64,000 nt of DNA from Pontederia crassipes (lineage: Eukaryota > Streptophyta > Magnoliopsida > Commelinales > Pontederiaceae): assembly GCA_030549335.1 (NCBI GenBank), contig CM060191.1, positions 55,935,947 through 55,999,946 of the forward strand, given 5' to 3'. The notes under the pieces are model-generated. The model ran no database searches. It was not told the origin of the DNA and was given only the letters and a program-made list of their open reading frames with translations. Positions 1 to 11,330 of this stretch are shown here, one piece after another; position 1 is the first letter of the stretch; each line of letters starts with the position of its first letter. Position numbers and translations under genes: made by a program.

Positions 1-435
1 GGGAGGATTAAAAAAAAAGGCACAAAGCCGGGTCTGGCTGCCGTGCCGGAGGGCGGCCGTGTCTGGCCGTCGGATCTGGTGACCGCGCGCGGAGGGCAGC
101 CGGATCTGGCCCCACGCGCGGAGGGCGGCCGGATCTGGGAGGGCGGAGAGAGCACGGAGGGCGGGGATCGAAGCCTACCTTCGTCGGAGACTATAGACGC
201 GGCGAACTGTCGACGGCTGGCGGCGGACGTGAGCTTCAGGCGGCGAGCGAACGCAATGCATGGTGACGGACACAAGCGCCGGTGGCCGACGGTCAAGTGG
301 CACGCGTTTGGCGGAGCTCGGATGCTGATAAGGTTGCCGGAGGTCGCCGCCGGACGATGTGTGCGCGGGAGTGACAGTGAGAGTCGACTCGATATCCGTG
401 TAACAATCTCTGTTCTTGGATTACATATACACATA
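1..435. other. GC-rich flank, unassigned
   Basis: GC-rich DNA with many GGCGG and CGGATCTGG repeats. An open frame runs 43-447 on plus, but its composition (Gly, Arg, Ala) is what GC-rich DNA gives by chance, it matches no family I know, and it reads 9 bases into the CACTA transposon that starts at 439. It may be part of an older repeat or a captured gene edge. I assign no function. Confidence 0.3.
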
Positions 436-811
436 TATCACTACTAGAAAAATGCTGATTACCGATGAATCGTCGGTAATCAGCCCAAAAACTATCGGTC
501 GCAAATCGATTTGCGACGGTTGAAAAATATTCGTCAAAAATATCGACGGTCAGAATTTTCGGCGGTTCGAACCGTCGAAATTTTCGACGGTTGCAATCGT
601 CGAAAAAGTCCCCGACGGTTCGAACCATCGAAATTTCCGACGGTTGCAACCGCTGAAAAAAGCTGGCGGTTCGAACCGTCGCAACTTTTCGACGATCGTC
701 GCAACCGTCGATCTTTCGGCGAGAACGCCGGAGCGCACTAGGGAACAAGCTCCGACTTTCTCGCCGGAGCGCAACCGTCGCAAATAGTTTTTTAAATATA
801 AAAAATTAGCG

Positions 812-1412
812 GCCGGATCGGGCCGCAAGTCGATCGATCCGGCCGCTGGGGGCTGGATCCGGCCGACTGGCGACCGGATGCGGCCGGATCTGTCGGCTGG
901 CGGCCGATCCGGCCGCTGGCGTCGGATCTGAGCCGTTGACGTCGGATCCGGGTCGCCGGCGCCGGATCCGGGCCACTTGGGCAGGATCCGGCCATGAGGT
1001 GGCGGATCCGGGCCGCTAGGCAGTCGATCCGACCACTGGGGCCTGATCCGCCGCCTAGCGCCAGATCCGGTCGCCGGCGCCCAATTCGGGCCGGATCTGG
1101 TCGCCAGGCGATAGATCCAATCGCTGGTGGCCGGATCCGGCCACCAGGCGGTGGATTTGGCCGCCAGGCGACGGATCCGGCCGTTGGTGGCCTGATCCGG
1201 CCACCAGGCGGTGGATTCGGCAGCCAGGCGATCGATCCGGCCGCCAGGCAGTCGATCCAGCCGTTGGGGGCCGTCGATCCGGCCACCAAGCGACGAATTC
1301 GGCCACCGGGCCGTCGATCCGCCGCTTGGCCCCAGATCCGGCCGCCGGCGCCGGATCCGGGCCGCTGTGGGCCGGATCCGGGCCGTCGCGCCCGATCCGG
1401 TCCGGGCCGGAG
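812..1412. repeat. 20-bp GATCCGGCC minisatellite inside CACTA
   Basis: About 30 degenerate units with a period close to 20 bp, each centred on GGATCCGGCC followed by variants of RCCAGGCGRT or GYTGGGGGCC. Units repeat most regularly at 1130-1290, where a higher-order pattern of 60-80 bp is visible. The block is very GC- and CpG-rich and gives spurious open frames on both strands. It lies just inside the 5' subterminal repeats and is followed by GA-rich DNA (1470-1575). Confidence 0.85.
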
Positions 1413-1857
1413 AGAGAGAGCCAGCGGGAGACGGTCGCCGGCGATCGATGACGTCCAGTAGAGGCTCGTCGGCCGAGAGAGAGAGAGGAGAGGAGGGAGA
1501 GTGGCCGGCAGAGGGAGAGAGAAGAGGAGGGAGAGAGAGAGAGGAGAGGAGGGTGAGACGAGAGGAGAGGAAAGAATATATATATTGGATTTCGAACGAT
1601 GAGAAAGCGGGAAAATAGAAAGAAAAGCGGGATAACGAAATTTTAATTACCGACAATTCTAGCCGTCGAAAATGCATATATTAATTATTTTTAAAGTTAC
1701 CGACGATTGTGACCGTCGCAAATATTTAATTGTAAAAATATTAAATATATGTTATTATTATATATTTACCGATGGTTACGAACCATCGGAAATTGCGGTG
1801 GCTTTTGCGACGGATGGATATCCGTCGAAAATATCGACGTTCCTAATCGTCAAAAAA

Positions 1858-2300
1858 TAAAATAATAATATAAAAAATTACATAATTTATTTTTTTTATT
1901 TTCGATGGTCGTAACCGTCGAAAAATCTATCGGAAAAATTAAATAATAATATAAAAAATTACATAATTTATTTTTTCATTTTCGACGGTCGCGACCGTCG
2001 GAAAATCCGTCGAAAATTGCGACAGATGTATATCTGTCGAAAATATCGACATTCCTAATCGTCAAAAAATTAAATAATAATATAAAAAATTACATAATTT
2101 AATTTTTTTATTTCCGACGATCGTAACTGTTGGTAAAATTAAATAATAATATAATAAATTACATAATTTATTTTTTTATTTCTGACAGTGGTTACCGTCG
2201 AAAAATCCGTCGGAAATTGCGACGGATGGATATCCATCGGAAATATCGACGTTCCTAAACGTCGGAAAATTAAATAATAATATAAATCATTTCCGATGGT
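1858..2300. repeat. AT-rich tandem units in 3' subterminal CACTA region
   Basis: Five units begin with TAAATAATAATATAAAAAAT or close variants at about 1858, 1940, 2071, 2140 and 2271. Spacing alternates short (82, 69) and long (131, 131), giving a dimer-like repeat of about 200-213 bp. Each unit carries one or more GACGGT/ACCGTC palindromes between the AT-rich blocks. Confidence 0.8.
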
Positions 2301-2415
2301 CATATCCATCGAAAAATCCGTCAGAAATGAAACCGTCGAAAAATCCATCGTAAATTGCGACGGATTTAGAACCGTCGGAAATTGCCCACCGGAAAATCGT
2401 GATTTTCTTGTAGTG

Positions 2416-2465
2416 TATGTTGTTATAATTGATTGTTATATATGTTGTTATAATTGATTGTTATA
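2416..2465. repeat. Perfect 25-bp tandem duplication
   Basis: Two exact adjacent copies, 2416-2440 and 2441-2465, immediately to the right of the CACTA end and including its TAT target duplication. This is probably local slippage after insertion. Confidence 0.85.
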
Positions 2466-2689
2466 GTTAAAATTGAAAAAGATTAATTATTCAATAAAAT
2501 TAATACTGATACTAATTAATCATAAGAAATTGGATTGATTTTGTTATGCCATTAAAGAAACACAACAATTGAGATAGAAATTAATTGAAGAACCCTTCAC
2601 TAATTAATTCAGAGTAATTATATTTGATTGATTACAATTCTGTATATTCCATTGGGAAAACGGAGAAAGTGACGGTGGGGTCGGATATT

Positions 2690-3355
2690 TATATCGCCAG
2701 TTTTCGATGGTCGTAATCATCGGAGCGTAGGTAAATATATTATAATATTAATTCGAATTAAGACGGCCAAATCCGATGGATGAACCGTCAAAAGTTTCGA
2801 CGATTTGGGGACGAACCGTCGAAACTTTCGACAGTTTTAGCCGTCAAAATATATAATAATATATGTCACCTGAAAGATAATTATATAAATTATAAATTTT
2901 CATTTTCGACGTTCAACATCGTTGAAAACAATTAAAGTAGAATACTTTAATTAATTAAAATCAGTTAACATTCTGACGGGTCTGACCGCCGGAATATCGA
3001 CGGTTCCCTGAAACGTCGCAACTTTTGACGGTCGGAAACGTCGAAAAATTAAATAATAATACCCGACCAACGTTAAAATATTTCGACGACTAAGATCGTT
3101 GGAAGTTTCGACGGATAGGTGAATCGTCGAAACTTTTGACGGTCTGAACCGTCAAAAAACCAGCTTTTAAACTGATCATCCGGTTTTAACATCATCGACG
3201 GTTACGATCATTGAAAGTTTTGACGGAGTGTTTCGACGAATTCGGAACCGTCAAAAGTTTAGATGGCTAGAATCGTCGAAAACTCCATCGGTATTTCAGA
3301 CGAATTTCTGCCCGTCGAAAACTAACCATCAGAAATCGGGCTTTTTCTTGTAGTG
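2690..3355 (+). mobile_element. CACTA 3' end, truncated sister element
   Basis: The right end CTTTTTCTTGTAGTG (3341-3355) is a CACTA terminus, preceded by many GACGGT/ACCGTC palindromes and the same GAAATCGGG-type lead-in as the element at 439-2415. No matching CACTAC left end is found between 2419 and 2690, so the 5' part is lost or unrecognisable. The sequence 2466-2690 holds nothing identifiable. Confidence 0.75.
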
Positions 3356-4680
3356 ATTGGAATATGGACAAAAGTCTTATAGCCAAACACACACAAATGG
3401 TCATAGGAGATTGTTTCGAAATCAAATCTTGTTTGGAACATCACCATTCAATATGACATGTGGAGACAAATTCACAATATGTGCAACTAAATGCAATGCC
3501 TCACAAATTAAGGTGTATCTTGTTCTTTCAGATATTGTAATTAGACAAATTCACACTAATCATTTTACTAGTGCCAAAATTTATCTTTTCAATCATGACC
3601 AACTACGTTGATACCATGCATATTTTTCGAGCTCAAAGAACAAATGCGAAAAACTTAAATTTAGATGTAGACTTTTTAGTATTGCAGATCGACTAAAAAG
3701 TAGAGGTACACCTTAATTATTCAATGCCATTATGATTCATTTCTATCTAATCCCTGATTTTACCATACTTTCATGTTATCGCTGCTAACTATTGTATAAT
3801 GTTATGTTATGATATGTATTGGTTCAAAAGAAATAACAAGAAGTGAATTGCTTTGACAATTTCGTTTGAATACGCCTAAGAAATAGTCCCACAATTGGAG
3901 TAATTCAAAATACTTTTAGTAGAAAAATAACTCTAAGACTTAGTTTCCTACATGCCGAAACATTTAAAGCCTATTCTTGCTTGAGGCACTTCATAATTTT
4001 TTGCAGTCATGATATAGCACATAGTTTAAACCTTCTTTTGTTAAAGAAACAAAGGATATGCCTAATTATGTCGAAGAAACCTAATTTTCTGCCACTTGTC
4101 CAATTCTTTCAATATTTGTTTTTTTTTATCAAGATACATCGATGTTTAAGACTATTGACCCCCGACTAATTTGATATTCAAAACGATATATCTAACAAAT
4201 TTGGTAATTTTAGAAATCTAACACAAGATAACTAAGTCATTGACTTTGGGATACAACCCCGTTAACTAATTGTTCTAACCCTTATAAACTTTTTACTTTT
4301 AACATACAATGCAACTAATATTCCTCATTAAAAAAAAGTGGTCTTCACCTTAAAAATCTTTACAATAACTTCAATATTTATACCCTTATTGAGTCAAAAA
4401 ATTGATACTTGTCCAAAAGCATGCATTACATACACAAAAACATTAGCAGTCTAAATAATTTGTACTTTAAACTAACAAAATTTATTTAAGCCCAATAATG
4501 ATTTAAGAAATGATTTGATTATTTTAAGATAAATTAAAAATAATGAAAATTAAATAATTATTTTGTATTAGAAAATAGAGAAATATAATTTAAATAATTT
4601 ATTATATGTATTATAGTAATTTCTTACTTTAGGCTTCCTAATATGTTGAGATGACCTTGCTGGAACTTATATTTCAATTG
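3356..4680. other. AT-rich intergenic DNA, nothing recognised
   Basis: Short open frames (3357-3611, 3981-4169) show no family signature, signal peptide or splice pattern. No terminal repeats or RNA genes were seen. Confidence 0.4.
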
Positions 4681-4682
4681 GA

Positions 4683-5083
4683 TAGTGTTTGGTAGAACTT
4701 GACTAGGGCATATTTGACTAAGTTTATAACTCAGTTAAAATGACGTAGTTTTGAAGTTTTCTCCTTGTTTGTTAGTCAGAAAAAATAAGCTGCGAGGCCT
4801 CAACTTATTTTGTATAAGAAAAAGCTGATCACTTTAAACAATTAATGTACTATTTGGCCTTTACAATATACATAATTTTTATTCACATATTTTCTCTATT
4901 ATAATTAAGGACTTTTTGATCATTTGACTAAAATAATAACTTATAATTTTTTTTACCAAACACGTAACTGTTTATTTTTTTAAAATCAGCTTCAACCATT
5001 AAGCTATTTCTCATCACTTCAACTTATCAACTATTTTATATCAGTTAAATCAGCCCTCATAAAGTCCTTCTAGCCAAACACTA
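4683..5083. mobile_element. MITE with TAGTGTTTGG ends
   Basis: The left end TAGTGTTTGGTAGAA is mirrored by a right end ending CTAGCCAAACACTA, and a second inverted match (AGGGC near 4708, GCCCT near 5053) continues inward. TA at both ends could be the target duplication (Tc1/mariner-like); the ends also resemble hAT or Harbinger MITEs, so the superfamily is open. The interior is AT-rich and non-coding. Confidence 0.6.
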
Positions 5084-5661
5084 CATATATGATATTTTCT
5101 TGAGTGTTACATAAGTTAATCTTAGAGACAATTGAATCAAATTATATAATTTTGATAACAGTACAACCATCAAATTAAATTAAAGGGTAAAAGTATCATT
5201 TTAAAAAATTCATTTTGTTCCTAATTTGGTTCATCTAGCTCTTTATCTTTATATTATTTTAACCAAACACAAAACAAGAACAAATCAATTAGCTCTTACG
5301 AATTTGAATGGAGTAAAGATTTTTCAGTGGTATTGGTGGATTTTATTTTAATAAACATCTAATATTGGCAGTTGTTAGATCTGCTTGTGTACTGTTATGT
5401 TATGAGATAGTGAACGTTGGTTTTTTAAAGATGGACAAGTCTTACATGTCTCTTGATTTTATTTATTCGTATTGTGTTGGACAAAGGAAAGATGTTTAGG
5501 TGGCAAGGTTCACCTACTATGCTCGCGGGTAGATTATTACACCATATTTCATGCAGTGGGAAAAATAATAATAATCCAATTGGTCAAAAATTATTGTGGC
5601 CGCAATGACATCGAGTGGGGGCCGTCTTTTTTTTTCGTCCCGAGTTTACGGGATTTCAATG
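5084..5661. other. Intergenic DNA, nothing recognised
   Basis: AT-rich sequence between the MITE and the foldback element. One 64-codon open frame (5472-5666) has no recognisable feature. Confidence 0.4.
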
Positions 5662-6462
5662 AGTAAGATTATCGATTATTTACATAAATTATTTCTAAAT
5701 TATCACGATTTTTACACTTAATTTTAAATCACAAACTTATTTTTTTATCTATAAACTATCACGATTTTTTTAAATTTGATCATTCCGTCGACTTCTGTCA
5801 ATTTTTTTCGTTATCTTCAATTTTTTTCTATTTATGATGTTGATAATGTCTTGAATCTAAACTCGGTTATTGTAATCTTATATGACCCCCTTCTTAATCA
5901 GATGTTTTAGCAGTTTTTTTCTAAGGAAGGTCTCGCCTGTGGAGGGTCAACGTGGGATCCCCCAAGGGTGTATGGGGCGGAGCCCCCTAGGCAAAAATGT
6001 TTTAAAGTATTCTGTATGTGATTCTGAATTAATTTATTTTCTTATCACAAAATAAGTATCCTATTTTAAAGGATTAATTCAGAGTCCATGTAATTTCTAT
6101 CATTTGTAGAAGGGATTGCCTATATAAACTCCTTAGGGGTCCACACAATTTCTTTCATCTAATAAAATTCTGTGTCGCCTTAAATTTTTTGGATTTCTTT
6201 TGCGATGCATAATTTCTCTCGTACAGCAATCCTAACATGTGAAAAGTAAAAAAATATTGCTCTGATCTTTATATTTTTTATTTCGGCCTCTGTTTCATAA
6301 ATAAGAAAAAATAAAAAATAACGAAAAAGTTGATAAAGTCGGCGGAATGATCAAATTAGAAAAATTCCGATAGTTTAGAAATCCAAAAAAAATATTCGTA
6401 GTTTAAAATTACGTCTGAAAAATCATAATAGTTTAGAAATAATTTATAAAAATAATCCTAAA
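5662..6462. mobile_element. Long-TIR foldback (Mutator-like) element
   Basis: The arm at about 5664-5838 is repeated in inverse orientation at about 6302-6461. Both arms contain ATAAATTATTTCTAAA, then TTTGATCATTCCG, then a TTTTTTCGTTAT-type segment. Arms of about 165 bp around a non-coding centre fit a Mutator-like MITE or foldback element. I could not find a clean 9-bp target duplication. The centre (about 5840-6300) holds a GGGGCGGAGCCCC block (5967-5979) and a TATATAAA box (6121-6128), and may be a nested solo-LTR-like piece. Confidence 0.65.
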
Positions 6463-6618
6463 ATTATTAGCACCAGAAAAATGATAAATACATGTTCTCC
6501 TAATCAAAATGATCGAATTTAAAATTACTACCACATAAAATACAACAACAACCAATCAACCTTGGTTAATGGGGACGCGTCTTGCATCAGTGATCAAGGC
6601 AGCTGCCTTTAGTTTAGA

Positions 6619-6796
6619 TTAGATGTCCGGGGGGCTGTAGTTGCACGTGATGAAGGTGCCACCACCGTTGGTGCACACCACCCGTGCGCACCCGATGGTG
6701 GTCGAAACCGTCGACAGGACCTACATTTATGGATCCAAGCCAAAATTATGTGCATTGAGCTCAAATGTTTTTTAATCATTATAACATTTACGTGAC

Positions 6797-6827
<31 letters not shown>

Positions 6828-8427
6828 TTGCACATTGTACATAAAGAATTATTCAGAAAGATTGATTTAGCCGACGGTTGATATTTTCGAAGGTTATCCA
6901 TGATAATATCAATCAAATCTTATCATTATACCTTAGTTGCTATTATTTCTTTTTTACTATAAGAGAAAGTCGTTGACTTGCTACAAGAAATTAATAATAA
7001 AAAAAATTAAGCTTCCAACTAAAGTTGCCAGGATTTTTTTTTTTTTTTGTATAGGATCGCGATGAATTTTAAAAACTGAGCGATACTAGCCACTTTATGG
7101 ATAAGAGATATCTTTTTATTAAAATAATCAAAATAACATATTTATTAATAAATATTATATTTATGGATTAATTAACTACAAGCCATTAATTTTCAGACAA
7201 CTTTTCAAATCTAATAGTGGTATGTCGTAAAGAAAAACATAATAAATTTAATATAAAATTTTAAAATAATAGTGGTATAAAATTGGACTTAATTTAAAGA
7301 ACATAGCATTACATTAAAATACAACATGACATTAACTTATGATAAACTAAAACTCAATTTTGATGAAAAATATATAAAATTAAATTCGTAAGATAACATT
7401 GAAATGATATCAGAGTTGAATAAGTTGATGCTCTCAAGAATAATGTAATAGATAAAAATGAACATCAAAAGTTAACTCCTATTTTACTTTTACTTATTTT
7501 ACTTTTGTAAAAGGCAATTATTGAGATCTTGACGTCTTAAAATTACAAACGTCCGATTGGTAGAGAGTTCTCCACATCCATATAAAAGTATTAGAATACA
7601 TCATTTTTTCCTATCTCGAAATGAATAAGATATCATTGATATTATAAATAACACCGAAAATTTACAATAAGACACAGTTAATGAAGGTTAGCTTAGAAAA
7701 GGAGATAAATAAGCAAATGCTGCGTTCCCAATTAAAGCAAGACAATTGATTTCACAAAATTAGGAATATATGGAAAAGTAGAGATATCTTCTACTGTATT
7801 ATAGAATGAATTCAGGACATCCAGCACACTAATATCTGAATCATACAAGTAAGAAATGTTTTCATGAGGAAATATATGGAACAAAAAATAAAAAGAAAAA
7901 ATTCTAGGATAAAATTTTGTGAGTGTAAAACAGAAATCATTAGCAAAATCGTAAAACAGTAAGAAGGCAACTAATTAAGTAACCAAGGTGACAAACTATG
8001 CATATGAAAAAGTAAGCCAATCCTGAGATCGAAACTTGAGCATACTACCAAATACCTGGCCGGCAGAGCAAGTGTAGCTGGCGTAATCGTAGTAGAGTTG
8101 TCCGGAGACCCACGAATCGACTGCGTCTTGAGCCGTCCAATCGACGCCGGCGACCCCGGAGAAGACGTTCTCGCCGTAGGGGCCGCCTGAGTAGATCAGC
8201 TGGCAGTCGTTGATGCGCTCGTTGGCGTAGTTACTGGCGTAGGCCGCCGCGGCCTCGTCCCACGACACAGCGCCCAGGCCGACGGCGGCACGAGCGGCGT
8301 TGTGGGCGTTGACAAAGTCATCCTGGGTGTTTTGTGCCAAGACGGTGCGAACTGATGACCCCGTAACCAGAACAATTACGCATATCGTGGCCAGCACTAC
8401 TACGTGGCAACTAGAGACGCAACTCAT
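6619..8427 (-). pseudogene. PR-1 protein copy 1, interrupted
   Basis: The gene encodes a pathogenesis-related protein 1 of the CAP superfamily, a secreted defence protein that binds sterols. It reads on minus from the first in-frame ATG at 8427. Part one (8427-8056, 124 codons) has a signal peptide ending near residue 31 (VLA before QNTQDDF), HNAAR at 42-46 and YGENVF at 84-89. It runs into GTATTT at 8055-8050. After 1335 bp the reading resumes at 6720 behind TGTAG and ends at TAA 6619-6621, with [10 protein letters not shown] and TFITCNY. Joined as a phase-0 GT-AG intron this gives 157 residues, but about 9 residues including a Cys and the HYTQ-type CAP motif are missing, five of the usual six Cys remain, and the C-terminus stops right after CNYSPPDI, so the CAPE peptide is lost. 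PR-1 genes are normally intronless, so an insertion-broken pseudogene is likelier than a new intron. Confidence 0.72.
6721..8055 (-). other. Intron-like insert in PR-1 copy 1
   Basis: AT-rich DNA of 1335 bp bounded by GTAT on the gene strand at one end and TGTAG at the other, so it mimics a plant intron. It contains an (AAT)n run near 6798-6827 and no terminal repeats or coding sequence that I can identify. In copy 2 the corresponding boundary codon is CAG before GTC, while here it is TAG before GTC. Confidence 0.55.
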
Positions 8428-8527
8428 TCTGTGGATCGCCTTCCTTCTATTACTATGTCTTAACGTACAGCAACATACACAAGAGAGAGAGAGTTGAAGG
8501 GAAGATGTGATAAACTCCACGCTTTTT

Positions 8528-8542
8528 AATTAGCACAAGTTG
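8528..8542. repeat. Left 15-bp direct repeat (LINE TSD)
   Basis: AATTAGCACAAGTTG occurs here and again exactly at 24717-24731, where it directly follows the A-run ending the LINE. This is what a LINE target-site duplication looks like. The site is about 100 bp upstream of the start codon of PR-1 copy 1. Confidence 0.75.
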
Positions 8543-8621
8543 GACAGTATATGTGGAAATAAAATTAACAATCATAGGGAATGTGGTCGTGGTGCAGTGG
8601 CACACCCCTTTACTCTATGCA

Positions 8622-9571
8622 CTAGGCCTTGTGCCTCCTTATGTACCAAAAAAAAAGTTAAAAATCATAATTGTATAAAATAATATCCATTTTCTTTTCT
8701 CTCGCCAAGACCCTCCTCCCTCCCTACCCCCTCTCCTACCCATCCCACCAAACTGTGATAGATCATGGACAGCGGCTTCCCCGTAGTTTATACACCCTCT
8801 CTTGCCAATTGATCACTAGTGGATCACTATAGTCTTTTACCCTATTTTAGATGCATTTTACCTCTATCGAGCCTCTAAATTGTTCAACTTTTGGTCAATT
8901 ATGTTTGAAATGCATATATTGTGATAACTAATTGATATTCCTCATTTTATACTTAATTCTATGTGCATAGAAATTCTGAAATGTCAAAATCCATAAATAT
9001 TTTAATTCTATGTCAAGTTATGTGCCCTTTATTTTCAAGTTTATTTTCTTTCCATGCACTAGGCCTTGTGCCTCCTTATGTACCGAAAAAAAGTTAAAAA
9101 TCATAATTGTATAAAATAATATCCACTTTCTTTTCTCTCTGTAAGCTGGAGCTTCTCTCTAGCGATTTTTTCTGCTTTCATCCCCTTTACCACCCCCGCA
9201 CCCTCGCCGGCGGTGATACCCCTCTCACGGTCAATTAATGGCCTCTGCCACTCCCCAAGACCCTCCTCCCTCCCTACCCCCTCTCCTACCCATCTCACCA
9301 AACTGTGGTAGATCATGGACAGCGGCTTCCCCGCGGTTTATACACCCTCTCTTGCGAATTGATCACTAGTGGATCACTATAGTCTTTTACCTCATTTTAG
9401 ATGTATTTCATCTCTATCGAGCCTCTAAATTGTCCAACTTTTGGCCAATTATGTTTGAAATGCATAGATTGTGATAACTAGTTGATATTACTCATTTTAT
9501 ACTTAATTCTATGTGCATAGAAGTTCTGAAATGCCAAAATCCATAAATATTTTAATTCTATGTCAAGTTAT
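8622..9571. repeat. Tandem duplication of about 400-500 bp
   Basis: A copy at about 8622-9024 is repeated at about 9055-9571, starting with CACTAGGCCTTGTGCCTCCT and running through GATCATGGACAGCGGCTTCC to the line of TTTTAATTCTATGTCAAGTT. The second copy carries about 115 extra bases (about 9138-9256). Differences between the copies are mostly single transitions. Confidence 0.8.
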
Positions 9572-10689
9572 CATTTTTAGGACAAGTTATCACTCCAATA
9601 TGTCAAGTTATCATTATTTTGAGTGAACTGATTTTCAATGATTTTCTTGCCCTAAATTCATTACTATCATGAATAAATCATATTTGGATGGTCATATCTC
9701 AACTTGTGCAAAATTTTAAATCCATTTGAACAAGTTATCATTTTTCTCATGCCAAGTTATCGTTAAAGGGCAAAACTATCATTTCGACATGCAAAACTAT
9801 CAATTCTGCACAAAAGCCTTAGGCAATCATTATATTATTATCCTAACTCATTGCGTTCAAATTTGATCACATTTGGATAACCACAACCAAAGTTATGACA
9901 AGTTATCGTTTTGGCACCCAAGTTATCATTTCTATGAAATCTTATTCATATTTGATTTCTGACTTCACTACTTGCCACCCTAATCCATTTGATGCCTCTA
10001 ATGCCTTGAACCACTTGTATTTGGATAATTTTCATTATTAGTGCAAAGTTATCATTTTCGAGTTCCAAAACCATTAGTTTTTCATATTGATTTCATTTCT
10101 TGTACAACACCAAACTCCCTTTGATTATTGAGCTGAGTTTACTTATTGTCCTAATTCGTATTTGTTTATTTCTTATTAGAGGACATTGATGTTTGCTGTT
10201 GTGGATTTTATAGCAGGGAAAACAGATTGGAAAAAGGTGGGGGGACCACACTAAAAAGCTGCTGATTCTGCAGCTGGAATTTCAGGGCTGGACACTTGAC
10301 ACAATCAGAGATTTTGGAACATTTAGATGTTGATCTGAGAGTGTTGAATGACCATATATAAGCTGAAGAAACGTTGGAAGGAAAGGAGAGCCTCCATTTG
10401 GAGGGCTGCTGGACAGAAAGCTGAAGTGGAGCTGAAGTGGAGATGGAGTGGAGATGGAGTGGAGAAGAAGTTGATTTCTGCAGAACAACCCTCAAAATCA
10501 GGATGATTAGTCTCTGTTCTTCACTCTATTTTGTATCTAACTTTGTAATTATGAGGAGCTAAACTCTATGTCTCCTAGGATAGAGTAGTAGTCTAGATTA
10601 GTTGTGGATGGATTAGGGACAAATCTGATTTCCTGCACTAATTTCTGAATTCCTGAAGTTTTGATTTCTAATTTTTGTTTCTGAAATCT

Positions 10690-11330
10690 GTTTTAATTGA
10701 TCCTAATCTTGACATTGTGAGGTCCTATTTATATTTATAATTGAGAGGTTGTCCGTTGATCTATCCCTTGTTCAGAAATGAATCAAGGGCCAATGGCAAG
10801 TTTCTAGGTTCAATCCCCAATTAGAAATCTGATTCATTCATTTCTGAAATCTGTTTTCCATTTCTGATTTCTAATTTCATTAAATCTAATTCTTATCATT
10901 GTGGAGCCCTAATTGAATTAATAACTGAGAGGTTGCTTTATGGTTTCATTCTTGTTCAGAAATTAATCAAGAGACAATGGTATTTCTAAGGTTTTAATCC
11001 TTGAATTGTTGCTGATTTCTGAATTTCCATTGCTGATTTCCTGAAATTTGTAGAATCTGCCTTGTGATTGTTAAGACCCTGATTTCACTTAATCACTGAA
11101 AGTTGTACTTAAGGTTTTCTTGCTGTTCAGAAATGAATCAAGAAGCAATTGTATGTGCTGAGTTTCATATGTAATTGAGTGCTGATTTCTATCCAATCCA
11201 TTAATGGAAATGTGGATTTCATTTGAATTTGCAGCTGAGAGACTGATTTTAAATCCTCTTGTAGTTTAGAGATAAACCAAGGAGCATTTGCATTAATATT
11301 GGATTGATTTCATTCCTGTTGATTGAAGCA
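10690..11330. repeat. Degenerate tandem repeat, about 160-180 bp period
   Basis: Four successive units share the order CTGAGAGGTTG, then TTCAGAAATGAATCAAG, then GCAATTG/GCAATGG. They are centred near 10760, 10940, 11110 and 11260. The last unit is the most diverged. They are non-coding. Confidence 0.6.

Larger units (their letters stand above)
439..2415 (+). mobile_element. CACTA (En/Spm) transposon, complete, non-autonomous
   Basis: The left end reads CACTACTAGAAAAA and the right end reads TTTTCTTGTAGTG, the inverted ends typical of plant CACTA elements. The three bases TAT at 436-438 and 2416-2418 form the expected 3-bp target-site duplication, so both ends are exact. Both subterminal zones are packed with short palindromes of the form GACGGTT...AACCGTC, the kind of motif bound by the TNPA-type protein in this superfamily. 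There is no transposase sequence; the middle is a GC-rich 20-bp minisatellite followed by GA-rich DNA. By comparison with the element at 55626-60187, whose coding remains run on plus, the left end is the 5' end. It would need transposase supplied in trans. Confidence 0.93.

Noticed and set aside
994..1618. Overlapping open frames on both strands of 100-375 codons
   Set aside because: They all come from the 20-bp GC-rich minisatellite, which has few stop codons in any frame; composition is biased and no family motif is present.
439..2415. CRISPR-like array from repeated GACGGT palindromes
   Set aside because: Spacing is irregular, there are no unique equal-length spacers, and the elements have CACTA ends with a 3-bp target duplication in plant DNA.
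3357..3611. 84-codon open frame as a small gene
   Set aside because: No signal, domain or splice evidence; it starts 2 bp after a transposon end and its length is within chance for the region.
8582..8655. tRNA-derived SINE suggested by a GTGGTGCAGTGG box-A-like word
   Set aside because: No box B (GGTTCGAATCC type) follows at the expected distance, and the following sequence belongs to the local tandem duplication.
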